A DNA stretch of 44,450 bases from Mollicutes bacterium (GTDB lineage Bacteria > Bacillota_I > Bacilli_A > Izemoplasmatales > Izemoplasmataceae), in contig PUMR01000026.1 in the NCBI GenBank assembly GCA_003551455.1, positions 1-44,450 on the forward strand, read 5' to 3'. Positions 1 through 7,921 of the stretch are shown one piece after another; within the stretch, counting starts at the first letter, position 1; each line of letters opens with the position of its first letter. Both the position numbers and the translations under genes were made by a program. Below the pieces are notes generated by a model. It ran no database searches and had not been told where the DNA came from. It was given only the letters and a program-made list of their open reading frames with translations.

Positions 1-2
1 AC

Positions 3-131
3 AAACTCAAAGAGAGCGACATGGACATCGATCTCGAAGCCATCCTCGAGATGATCGAATCCGGCATGGACGGAAAACTCGTCGACATCGAATCCGATGA
101 CGGCGACACCGTCGAGATCTATATCGAGTAG
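3..131 (+). CDS. C-terminal end of a SHOCT-like domain protein (partial)
   Basis: Only the last 42 residues are in the window; the gene begins upstream. The reading frame runs from base 3 to a TAG at 129-131. It is strongly acidic and contains DLEAILEMIESG followed by a conserved-looking end, LVDIESDDGDTVEIYIE. This pattern resembles the SHOCT-like C-terminal module of small Bacillota proteins whose N-terminal part is a short amphipathic/membrane region. The assignment rests on pattern memory only, and the function of such proteins is not established. A hairpin at 170-194 probably ends its transcript. Confidence 0.6.
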   Translation, partial: KLKESDMDIDLEAILEMIESGMDGKLVDIESDDGDTVEIYIE

Positions 132-169
132 TAACCATCCGCAAACGGTCATACCTACCGCTTCCGTCG

Positions 170-194
170 AAACCGGCGGTACTCCCGCCGGTTT
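170..194 (+). terminator. Putative terminator after the SHOCT-like gene
   Basis: A perfect 10-bp stem (AAACCGGCGG / CCGCCGGTTT, 5-nt loop) lies 38 nt after the TAG. It is followed only by a weak T tract (TTTCTGTCA), so termination may be partial and the following MFS gene may receive read-through. Confidence 0.5.
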
Positions 195-238
195 CTGTCA
201 TTCAACTTAATGTGTGTGACACAGAAAGGTGGTGCGTG

Positions 239-1507
239 ATGAAATCCCTCTTTAGAAACAAAAATTTCGTCCTGCTTTTCAGCGGCAACCTCGTGAGCCA
301 AATCGGCAACACTTTCTACAATTTCGCCATCAGCTGGTTCATCCTCTCCCTCACCGAGAGTGCCTTCCAAGCGGGGGCGTATCTCGCTTTCGGGGCGATT
401 TTGCAAGCGTTGGCCGTACCCCTCGCCGGAGTCTTCGTCGACCGGTTGCCGAAAGTGCGGATCCTCGTCGCCACGGACGCGTTGCGCGGTCTTGTCGTCC
501 TTTTGGCGGGATTCTCGCTCTTCATCCTGAGACAAGACGCCTACATCCTTTTCACCCTGTATGTGGTCTCCTTCGTCCTCGCCGTGAACCACGCCTTCTT
601 TTCGCCCGCCGCCATGGCCTTGCGGCCCGAGATCGTCAAAGACGAGGAACTCAACCAATGCAACGCCTTTTTCAGTATGATCGGCAGTGTGCAAGTGATC
701 ATCGGGGTCCTGCTCGGTGGGATTCTCTACACCTTCCTCGGCATCGAACTCATCTTCATCTTGAACGGTGCGACTTTCCTCGTGAGCGCCCTGAGCGAGA
801 TGTTCATCCGGACCCCCTACAAGAAAAACGGCTCCGTGCGTGATGATTCTCCCGTCCGGTCCTATTGGGGGGACTTCAAGACCGGTCTCGCCTATATCAA
901 TGCTAAAAGCGGCCTCATAGAATTCATGCTGATCGTCCTCGTCCTGAATTTCACCTTCGCGCCGCTTTTCGCGAACGTGTTGCCCTATCTTTTCAACCTC
1001 GAACTAGGTAGACGCCCTCTCGATCTCTCCATGGCGCAGATGTCCTTTTCCTTCGGCGTCTTGGCGGGCAGCCTCGTCGTCGGGGCCGTCGGTAAACGCC
1101 TCATTGTCAGAAACGCTCTCCGAAAAGGTCTTTCCGTCCAAGTCCTCTTCTATCTCGTCATCGTCGTGTTGATCGTCCTGGTGACCGCATACGGGTTCCC
1201 TTATCAGACCTTTTTCGTGTTCTTCATCCTGACGAGCTTCTTCTTCGCTGTCGCGAACATGTGGGTGAACATCCCCATCAACACCGGGATGCTCCGCGCG
1301 ATCGACGCCGATGTCCGGGGGCGGGTGCTATCCATCATCGAGACCTTTTCGGGCGGTCTCGTCCCCTTGGCCATCTTCATCGGCGGCATCGCCATCGACA
1401 TGCTCCCGCTGGGGGTCGTGGCCCTCGCGCTATTCGTCCTGAGTCTCGTCCCCTACGGCCTCATCATGTTGAACAGGCAGGTCGATGTGCTCTTGAAGAG
1501 CCTTTGA
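239..1507 (+). CDS. MFS transporter, macrolide-efflux-like
   Basis: This 422-residue protein is almost entirely hydrophobic, with about 12 predicted membrane segments, the usual size of a major facilitator superfamily exporter. After the second segment it has the loop GVFVDRLPKVRILVATDALRG, which fits MFS motif A (GxxxDRxxxR), and it begins with the short basic N-terminus (MKSLFRNKNF) typical of MefA/MFS_3-type drug exporters. The ATG at 239 was chosen because AAAGGTGG lies 6 nt upstream; an in-frame GTG at 212 has no such site. The substrate cannot be read from the sequence. It is convergent with queA and shares a bidirectional terminator with it. Confidence 0.85.
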   Translation: MKSLFRNKNFVLLFSGNLVSQIGNTFYNFAISWFILSLTESAFQAGAYLAFGAILQALAVPLAGVFVDRLPKVRILVATDALRGLVVLLAGFSLFILRQDAYILFTLYVVSFVLAVNHAFFSPAAMALRPEIVKDEELNQCNAFFSMIGSVQVIIGVLLGGILYTFLGIELIFILNGATFLVSALSEMFIRTPYKKNGSVRDDSPVRSYWGDFKTGLAYINAKSGLIEFMLIVLVLNFTFAPLFANVLPYLFNLELGRRPLDLSMAQMSFSFGVLAGSLVVGAVGKRLIVRNALRKGLSVQVLFYLVIVVLIVLVTAYGFPYQTFFVFFILTSFFFAVANMWVNIPINTGMLRAIDADVRGRVLSIIETFSGGLVPLAIFIGGIAIDMLPLGVVALALFVLSLVPYGLIMLNRQVDVLLKSL

Positions 1508-1512
1508 TTACA

Positions 1513-1534
1513 AAACCGGGCGCGAGCCCGGTTT
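1513..1534. terminator. Bidirectional terminator between MFS gene and queA
   Basis: A 9-bp perfect stem (AAACCGGGC / GCCCGGTTT) with a GCGA loop lies between two convergent genes. T-rich sequence follows on the minus side (GGTTTTG), and the stem is directly adjacent to both stop codons. Confidence 0.7.
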
Positions 1535-1535
1535 G

Positions 1536-2573
1536 TCAAATCTTCTCGTCCGTCAAGAACATCGCATCGCCGAAGGAGTAGAATCGGTACTCCTTTTCCA
1601 TCGCTTCCTTGTAGGCCTCCAGAATCGTATCTCGCGTCGCGAAGGCCGAAACCAACATGAGGAGCGTCGATTCGGGGAGGTGGAAATTCGTGAGCAGGCA
1701 GTCGACGACCTTGAACTTGTAGCCCGGACGGATGAAGAGGTCGCTCTTGCCGCTGCCCGGCTCGATCCGGCCTTGGGAAGTGGCGATGGTCTCCAGGGTC
1801 CGCACGGAAGTCGTGCCCACGGCCACGATGCGTTTGCCTGCCGCTTTGGCCCGGTTGAGGGTCGCGGCCGCCGCCTCGCTCACCTCGTAGTATTCCTCAT
1901 GCATCTTGTGGTCGTCGACACGGGCGACCGACACGGGACGGAAGGTTGCGAGCCCGACATGGAGGGTGATCGTCACGAAAACGATGCCCCTCTCGCGCAA
2001 GAAATCGAGATAGTCCTTGGTGAAATGGAGCCCGGCCGTGGGAGCGGCGGCGCTCTTTTTTTCTTGCGAATAGACGGTCTGATAGCGGTCGGCGTCTTCC
2101 AACTCCTCGTGGATGTAGGGCGGCAAGGGCATCTCGCCGAGTCTCTCGAGTAGACGGTCGAGGTCGCCTTCATATTCGAGGCGGAAATCGCGCAGACCCT
2201 CTTCGCCGACACCGACGCATTCCATTCTGAGCAGTCCCCCGCCGAAGACGATCCGCGTGCCTTGGCGCACTTTCTTCGCCTTTTTGGCGAGGGCCTCGAA
2301 GACATCTTCTTCCTTCTCGCGCAAAAGGAGGACCTCGATGGCGCCCCCCGTCCGTTCGTTTCGCCCCGTGAGTCGGGCCCGACGCACGGCGGTGTCGTTC
2401 AAGACGAGGACGTCGCCTTTGCGCAGATGTTCGTGCAATTTCTTGAAACGGGTGTGGCGTCTCGTCCCGTGGGTCTTGTCGACGACGAGGAGTCGGGATT
2501 CATCGCGACGGTCGAGCGGACGCTGGGCGATGAGATGTTTCGGGAGGTCGTAACGGAAATCCCTGGTCTTCAT
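1536..2573 (-). CDS. queA: S-adenosylmethionine:tRNA ribosyltransferase-isomerase (QueA)
   Basis: The 345-residue product has the full length of the QueA family, which moves the ribosyl part of S-adenosylmethionine onto 7-aminomethyl-7-deazaguanine in the anticodon of tRNA to give epoxyqueuosine. Family landmarks are the N-terminal [26 protein letters not shown], the central [11 protein letters not shown] block, the [10 protein letters not shown] stretch and [19 protein letters not shown] near the C-terminus. It overlaps the end of ruvB by 4 nt (ATGA), so the two are almost certainly translated together. The common ruvB-queA order is kept, but the tgt gene that often follows queA is absent here. 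Confidence 0.96.
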   Translation of the reverse strand: MKTRDFRYDLPKHLIAQRPLDRRDESRLLVVDKTHGTRRHTRFKKLHEHLRKGDVLVLNDTAVRRARLTGRNERTGGAIEVLLLREKEEDVFEALAKKAKKVRQGTRIVFGGGLLRMECVGVGEEGLRDFRLEYEGDLDRLLERLGEMPLPPYIHEELEDADRYQTVYSQEKKSAAAPTAGLHFTKDYLDFLRERGIVFVTITLHVGLATFRPVSVARVDDHKMHEEYYEVSEAAAATLNRAKAAGKRIVAVGTTSVRTLETIATSQGRIEPGSGKSDLFIRPGYKFKVVDCLLTNFHLPESTLLMLVSAFATRDTILEAYKEAMEKEYRFYSFGDAMFLTDEKI

Positions 2574-3577
2574 TCGAAAAGGCCGCCCTGATAAGATTCC
2601 CCGAGGTGCTTGTAGGCCTTCTCCGTCGCCATGCGGCCCCTTGGCGTGCGCTTGATGAAGCCGAGTTTCAGGAGGTAGGGTTCATAGACGTCCTCGATGG
2701 TCGTGACCTCTTCGCTGATCGAGGAAGCGAGACTCTCGACGCCGACGGGACCGCCGCCGTAGCTCTCGATGAGCCCCTGCAGGTAGTCGCGGTCCTTGCT
2801 GTCGAGGCCGATGGGGTCGATCTGGAGCTTGTCGAGGGCCTTTCTGGTGATGGAAAGGTCGATTTTCCCTTCGTTCAAGACGTCGGCGAAATCGCGGACC
2901 CGCCTGAAGATGCGGTTCACGATCCTCGGGGTGCCGCGACTCCTTTTGGCGATCTCCCCGATCGCTTCCCGCGCGATGGCGGCGCCATAGATCTTCGCTG
3001 TCCGCGCACAGATCTTCGCGAGGGCGTCCTCGTCGTAGTATTCCAGTTTCTGGACCACGCCGAAACGGTCGCGCAAGGGCGCGGTGAGGTCGCCATAACG
3101 GGTCGTCGCACCGATCAGAGTGAACGGCGGGAGGTCGAGACGGATGGCTTTGGAGGTCTCCTCCTTGCCGACGATGAGATTGATGACATAATCCTCCATC
3201 GCCGGATAGAGGACTTCTTCGACGACCCGGGGCAAACGGTGGATCTCGTCGATAAAGAGGATGTCGCCGGGCTCGAGGTCCGTCAAGAGCACGGCGAGGT
3301 CGCCGCTCTTTTCGATGGCGGGCCCGCTCGCGGTCTTGATGGCGGCGCCGACCTCGTTGGCGACGATATTGGCGAGGGTGGTCTTGCCGAGACCCGGAGG
3401 ACCATAGAGAAGGACATGGTCCAAGGCCTCGTTTCGATGCTTCGCGGCCTGGATGAAGACGGACATCATCTCCTTGACACGGTCTTGCCCGATATATTCA
3501 TCAAGACGCGAAGGACGCAGGCGGACCTGCTCGATGTCCTCTCTTTGTTTTTCGGCACTGACGATTCGTTCGCTCAT
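2570..3577 (-). CDS. ruvB: Holliday junction branch migration ATPase RuvB
   Basis: This 335-residue AAA+ ATPase is the motor that drives Holliday junction branch migration with RuvA. It shows Walker [10 protein letters not shown] at residues 59-67, Walker [11 protein letters not shown] near residue 106, sensor [18 protein letters not shown], and the C-terminal winged-helix region with [12 protein letters not shown] and [16 protein letters not shown], all characteristic of RuvB. The start is supported by AAAGGAGAGGTG upstream. RuvA is usually encoded directly upstream in Bacillota, but here ruvB is the first gene after its own promoter and is divergent from the coiled-coil gene, so ruvA must be elsewhere. 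Confidence 0.97.
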   Translation of the reverse strand: MSERIVSAEKQREDIEQVRLRPSRLDEYIGQDRVKEMMSVFIQAAKHRNEALDHVLLYGPPGLGKTTLANIVANEVGAAIKTASGPAIEKSGDLAVLLTDLEPGDILFIDEIHRLPRVVEEVLYPAMEDYVINLIVGKEETSKAIRLDLPPFTLIGATTRYGDLTAPLRDRFGVVQKLEYYDEDALAKICARTAKIYGAAIAREAIGEIAKRSRGTPRIVNRIFRRVRDFADVLNEGKIDLSITRKALDKLQIDPIGLDSKDRDYLQGLIESYGGGPVGVESLASSISEEVTTIEDVYEPYLLKLGFIKRTPRGRMATEKAYKHLGESYQGGLFE

Positions 3578-3599
3578 CGGTCACTCACCTCTCCTTTAG

Positions 3600-3627
3600 A
3601 TTATACACCATGGCTTGCGTTTTACAA
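3600..3627 (-). promoter_or_regulatory. Promoter of ruvB-queA
   Basis: On the minus strand TTGTAA (3627-3622) and a perfect TATAAT (3605-3600) are separated by 16 nt. They lie just ahead of the ruvB ribosome binding site, which makes a very short leader. Confidence 0.6.
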
Positions 3628-3710
3628 CCGCCTTGCCGTTCGCTGGGACACAGTTCTCCCTGAGCGAACCGGCGGAAACACCAAAAAGTTCGTTTCCGGG
3701 CTCCCGTGCG

Positions 3711-3739
3711 TTGTCTTTGCGCTTGGCCTGTGATAAAAT
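3711..3739 (+). promoter_or_regulatory. Promoter of the coiled-coil gene pair
   Basis: TTGTCT (3711-3716) and TAAAAT (3734-3739) are spaced by 17 nt and lie 45 nt upstream of the ATG at 3785. No terminator is visible between the two coiled-coil genes, so this may serve the whole 6.4-kb unit. Confidence 0.55.
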
Positions 3740-3784
3740 GATAGGGAGAATTGCGTGTCATACACCAAGATGGGAGGTGTGAGG

Positions 3785-6700
3785 ATGGAAAAGGGCAAGA
3801 ACGGCGCCACTTCGCTTGAACAGAAGCTTTATCTGATCGAGCGCGACTATAAAAAGAGGATCGATCCCGTCCAAAGCACTCTCGAAAAACTCAAGGAGCG
3901 CCAAGAAAGCGTCCTCGCCCGGGCGCAAAAAGAGTTCGAGACCAACGAGAAAGAACACCGGCTCGAACTGCAGCGGATCGAGAAGGCGTACACGCAGAAA
4001 GAACGGGAAATCGAGAAGGAACACGCGACCAAGATCGCCAACCAGAAGGAACGCATCGCTGAAGCGGAAAACAAGGTCCAAAAAGAGCTCGAGGCGATCA
4101 ACGCCAAACACGCGGAGACCGCCAAAGCCCTCAAGCAGGAAATCGAAGAGATCGAGACCGAGATCGAGGGGCGCCTCGCCCGTATCGACGAGAAACACCA
4201 AGAGAGCACCGGCGTCTATGAAGAGAAGATCGAGCTCTACGAACAGAATCTGGAGACCAACAAAACGGCATGCCGCGAGACCCTCGAAGCCGCCGTCGAA
4301 AAATTGAAGCAACTCTATGCGGAAGACAAACAGCGACTTTCCGACCTGGAAAAGACGCTGCAAAAGACTTTCCGGCCCTTGAAGAAGCGCCTCGAAAAGA
4401 ACAACGAGGACGTCAAGGCGGCCATGAAGCGCGAAGACGGCGCGCTCCAGAGCCGTATCAACACGGTGAGGAGAGAACTGAACAAGACCATCAAGGAGAT
4501 CACCACCCTCCTGACGCAGATGGAAGAGCGGCTCAAGCGCCCGTTCTTCGATTTCGAACAATCCCTCAATGATGTCACCGCCTTTTTCAAGGACTATGAG
4601 GAGCGTTTCAAGAACCATCTCCGCATGGATGTGAACGCCGAACGCAGCCGCCTCAACAACCTCGCCAAGAAACAGGCCCAGGCGGGCGGCGAGCAAGCGG
4701 GCGGCGAATTGAACAAACAGATCGAACTGAACATCGAGAGACAGAAAGCGCTCAAGGACCACGGCGCCGCCCTGAAGGCGGCCGTCGAGAAGACGCTCGA
4801 CATGTTCAAGTCGATGGCGGGCAAGACCCGCGAGACGATCGAGGAGACCCTCGACCAACACGAGAAACTCATCAACGAGCACCAGACGAAACTCAAACGG
4901 AAATTCGACCTTTTCCAAAACCAGAGCCCGAAACTCGTCGCCGCCATGAGCGACCATATCGACAAACGGTCGCCGAAAGACGACCTGGATGCCTTGAAGA
5001 CCTTTTTCCATGACCTCTTCAAGGCTTTTTACGAGTTCGAGACCGAACGGTCGAAAGCGGTCGCCGACACCACGCGCTCGCTCATCCCCTTGTATGCGGA
5101 AATCGACGACATCCGCTATTTCCTCGATGTGAAGGACGCACTCAAGGAAATCCGCATCCGCAAGGAGAAAATCGAGGCCGAAAAGCGGGAAGCGCGCTGG
5201 CGTCTCGAGATGAAGAAGCTCCAAAAGGAACATGAGATCCGCATCGCCCGTCTCGAATGCGACTACGCCCTCGAGGAGAAGCGGCTCAAGAACAGCCATC
5301 ATGTGGAAAAGGAAAAACAGCGCCTGGCCGATTTGAAAGCCCGGCGCCAGGCCGCGTTGCAGGAACTCGCCGAGAAGAAGGACGAGGAGCTCGCCGCCTG
5401 CCGGCATGGACTCAGGAAAAAGCAGAACACCGCGGACAAGGCGCAGATCGAAAAACGCCACGCGCTCGAAAAAGAACGTCTCGACACCCTGGAGACCATC
5501 CGCCTGCTCGAAGCGGAGCGGGACGCGGAGCTCCAAAGGGTCGAACACGAAGAAGGAAGGACCAGCGAACGCATCGCTCTCGACCTCGAATTGGACAAGA
5601 CCAAGAAACGGTTGAGCCGTCTCGAAGCCACTATCGAGCGTGTAGAAAGGCGACTCGCGGCCGAACGCGCCGAAAAGGAAAGGGAGCTGCACAACTCCTT
5701 CCGCGAGAAAACGGAAGACGTCGAGAAGCGACTGAAAGAGCTCGAACAAGAACACGAACGCCGCGTCGGTTTCATCGACAAGGCGCTCCGACGGGAGACC
5801 GAAAACGCCAACACGAACATCGAGAACGTCAAAGAGATGGCGGGGAACCGACTCGAACCGTTCGAAAGTCGCGCGAAGGACATCAAAGCCGTCATCGAGA
5901 GCCACCATAAAGCCCTGCAAAAGGAAGAGCCCTCGCTGAAGGAGATTCTCACCATCGCGGCTTCTTCTTTCCACGAGCGGTTCATCGAGACAATCGAACA
6001 CGGCGCCCACACATTGCAAGAAGCCGAAGACTTCCTCCTCCGCGTGGCTGAAAAAGACGCCGCCGAAGAAATCGCCGACGAAAAGAAAAGGGCCGCCCAC
6101 ATCGAACGGATCGCCGCCATGAAGGATCGTGCGAAAAAGACCCACGAGAAAGAGGCCCAAGCGGTCATCGACGACTTCAAATCAGCCCACAAGGCCGCCG
6201 ACAAGGAGCTGCGCCGCCACAAGTCCCAGACCGTCGAGCGGATCCTGCAAATCCTCACCCCCTTGAACGAGAAGGCGCGCACCCTCATCGAGGACTATGC
6301 CTCCCATGTGGCCAAGACGATCGACAACCTCTTCTACCCGCTCATGGAGAACGATGTCGAACTCATCGAACGGGCGGAGAATTCGAGCCGCAAAGCGAAA
6401 GAGGAGGCCCAAGAACGACATCAAGAAGAGCGGATGCCTCTGGAAAAAGAATTGCAAAAGATCAATGCGGAACGCGATAAAGCGCTGCAAAAGCTGAAAA
6501 AGGAATATGACGCGAAGATCGCCGAAGAAAGCGCATCCGTCGAAAAAGAGAAAGAAGAGACCCGTGCCCACTTGGAAGCGCTCGAGAAAAAAGTCGCCCA
6601 AAACGGCGACACCGCTTTCGACGAAAAGAAGGAACGCGAAAAACGCGAAAAGCGCGTACGCGAGCAGATGGACGAGAGGCGCAAGCGTCTCGATGAGCAC

Positions 6701-7279
6701 TTCAACGCCATGAAAAAGAAAGTCGACGAGCGTCTCGACGACGCCATGATCATCATGGAGAGCGCGAAAGAGAACGCCGCCGGCGCCCTTGAGGAAGTCC
6801 AGAACACGCTCGAGACCACGATCGAGGCCAACCAGGAGAACTACGAGAAAGCCCAGCGGAAGATGCAAAAAGCCTTGGAAGACCTCGCCGACGACAAAAA
6901 GGCCGCCGTCGAAGAAGAACACAAACGCATCAAGCAGACCACCGAAGAACACGAAGAAAGAGCGCAATCCGCCTCCGACGACCTCGACAGCCGGATCGAC
7001 GATGTGAACCGCAAGACCGAGGACGAGGCGCGCAGCAAGCGAGCTCGCAAAGAACACCTCGAAGAGATTATCGGCCAGCGCGAGAAAGAACTGCAGCAAT
7101 CACTCCAGAAAGCTTGCGAAAGCCTTTACGAGACCGTGGCGGAAAAACTCGGAAAAGCCCCCTTGGAAACCCCCGACCATACAAGCGCCCTCGATGGACT
7201 CTTCCACGAACAAGACGCTCTCATCGACGCCTATGTCGAGGAGACGAAGCGCGCGATCAAGACCAAGAGCTCCGCCTGA
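3785..7279 (+). CDS. Giant coiled-coil protein of unknown function (1164 aa)
   Basis: I do not recognise a named family. The protein is 1164 residues, extremely rich in Glu, Lys, Arg, Ala and Leu, with heptad-like runs over nearly its whole length. It has no signal peptide, no membrane segment and no nucleotide-binding motif, so it is probably a long rod in the cytoplasm. Breaks in the coil include a Gly/Gln-rich hinge near residue 303 (AQAGGEQAGGE) and less charged patches around DLDALKTFFHDLFKAFYEF and LKEILTIAASSFHERF. The start at 3785 is set by GGGAGGTG 5 nt upstream. The next gene, 33 nt downstream, encodes a second protein of the same style, suggesting that the two interact or are paralogues. 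A cytoskeletal or scaffold role is possible but unproven. Confidence 0.8.
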   Translation: MEKGKNGATSLEQKLYLIERDYKKRIDPVQSTLEKLKERQESVLARAQKEFETNEKEHRLELQRIEKAYTQKEREIEKEHATKIANQKERIAEAENKVQKELEAINAKHAETAKALKQEIEEIETEIEGRLARIDEKHQESTGVYEEKIELYEQNLETNKTACRETLEAAVEKLKQLYAEDKQRLSDLEKTLQKTFRPLKKRLEKNNEDVKAAMKREDGALQSRINTVRRELNKTIKEITTLLTQMEERLKRPFFDFEQSLNDVTAFFKDYEERFKNHLRMDVNAERSRLNNLAKKQAQAGGEQAGGELNKQIELNIERQKALKDHGAALKAAVEKTLDMFKSMAGKTRETIEETLDQHEKLINEHQTKLKRKFDLFQNQSPKLVAAMSDHIDKRSPKDDLDALKTFFHDLFKAFYEFETERSKAVADTTRSLIPLYAEIDDIRYFLDVKDALKEIRIRKEKIEAEKREARWRLEMKKLQKEHEIRIARLECDYALEEKRLKNSHHVEKEKQRLADLKARRQAALQELAEKKDEELAACRHGLRKKQNTADKAQIEKRHALEKERLDTLETIRLLEAERDAELQRVEHEEGRTSERIALDLELDKTKKRLSRLEATIERVERRLAAERAEKERELHNSFREKTEDVEKRLKELEQEHERRVGFIDKALRRETENANTNIENVKEMAGNRLEPFESRAKDIKAVIESHHKALQKEEPSLKEILTIAASSFHERFIETIEHGAHTLQEAEDFLLRVAEKDAAEEIADEKKRAAHIERIAAMKDRAKKTHEKEAQAVIDDFKSAHKAADKELRRHKSQTVERILQILTPLNEKARTLIEDYASHVAKTIDNLFYPLMENDVELIERAENSSRKAKEEAQERHQEERMPLEKELQKINAERDKALQKLKKEYDAKIAEESASVEKEKEETRAHLEALEKKVAQNGDTAFDEKKEREKREKRVREQMDERRKRLDEHFNAMKKKVDERLDDAMIIMESAKENAAGALEEVQNTLETTIEANQENYEKAQRKMQKALEDLADDKKAAVEEEHKRIKQTTEEHEERAQSASDDLDSRIDDVNRKTEDEARSKRARKEHLEEIIGQREKELQQSLQKACESLYETVAEKLGKAPLETPDHTSALDGLFHEQDALIDAYVEETKRAIKTKSSA

Positions 7280-7312
7280 CACCCACGCCGAGGACGAAGG
7301 GAGTCACCCCCC

Positions 7313-7897
7313 ATGGCGAAGAAGAAAATCGACCACACAAACGAATCCGAGTCCAAGAGGAAACTGACTTCCTTGGTCGACAAGAACCTGCAGAAGGAAT
7401 CGAAACTTTTGCAGAATCTCATCCAGGAAGTCGTCGAGGCCAACCGCAAGGTCAAGGAGTCCCACAAAAAACGCCTCGAGGAGACCGACGAAAAACTCCG
7501 CATCCTGAATGCGGAAACCGACCGTCTCCAAGAGGAGATCGACAAAAAGGACCAAGACACCACCATCGAGCAGCTCACCTATCTCCTCGATTCCAAGGAC
7601 CGCATCTTCCAAGCCCTTTCCGACATGCGCGCCCGTTTCACCGAGAACTTCCTCCAACAAAACGAGGAAGAGACCGGTGAAGCCTTGAAAGAGCGGCTGC
7701 TCTCCGTCCTTGCCGAACAAGCGGAAGAGACCTCCGACGGCGATGTCTTTCTCCAATCCTTCCGGAGCGCCTCGCTCGAGTTCATCGAGGAGGTCTTCAA
7801 GAGGAGCGAGGCCTACTTCTGCCGTCATTATCTGGAAAAATCGAAGACCGACCATGTACTCGAACTCTTCGAGGACCAGACGAAAGTCCTGGCCTAA
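7313..7897 (+). CDS. Second giant coiled-coil protein, N-terminal part (ends at in-frame TAA)
   Basis: This 194-residue frame begins at an ATG preceded by GAAGGGAG and reads MAKKKIDHTNESESKRKLT, then charged helical sequence with patches such as FLQQNEEETGEALKERL. It stops at TAA 7895-7897, but the same frame continues open for another 768 codons with the same composition. The natural product was therefore probably one protein of about 963 residues. It is co-directional with and 33 nt downstream of the first coiled-coil gene. The function is unknown, and no conserved catalytic motif is visible. Confidence 0.7.
   Translation: MAKKKIDHTNESESKRKLTSLVDKNLQKESKLLQNLIQEVVEANRKVKESHKKRLEETDEKLRILNAETDRLQEEIDKKDQDTTIEQLTYLLDSKDRIFQALSDMRARFTENFLQQNEEETGEALKERLLSVLAEQAEETSDGDVFLQSFRSASLEFIEEVFKRSEAYFCRHYLEKSKTDHVLELFEDQTKVLA
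7895..7897 (+). other. In-frame TAA splitting one coiled-coil gene
   Basis: The codon series ...gtc ctg gcc TAA gcg ttc gac gat... interrupts an otherwise continuous frame from 7313 to 10204. One base change (for example to CAA or GAA) would restore a full-length protein. The downstream part has no convincing ribosome binding site. A recent nonsense mutation, a sequencing error or read-through would each explain it; TAA is otherwise a normal stop here. Confidence 0.75.
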
Positions 7898-7921
7898 GCG
7901 TTCGACGATTTTCTTCCCGCC

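Noticed and set aside
3758..6160. 800-codon open frame on the minus strand
   Set aside because: It is an antisense shadow of the coiled-coil gene; its composition is the complement of Glu/Lys-rich coding and no start site is supported. The same holds for 7304-8626, 8675-10060 and 6182-7099.
7895..7897. Alternative genetic code in this organism
   Set aside because: TAA, TAG and TGA all end normal genes here, and Trp is encoded by TGG, so the split frame is not explained by stop reassignment.
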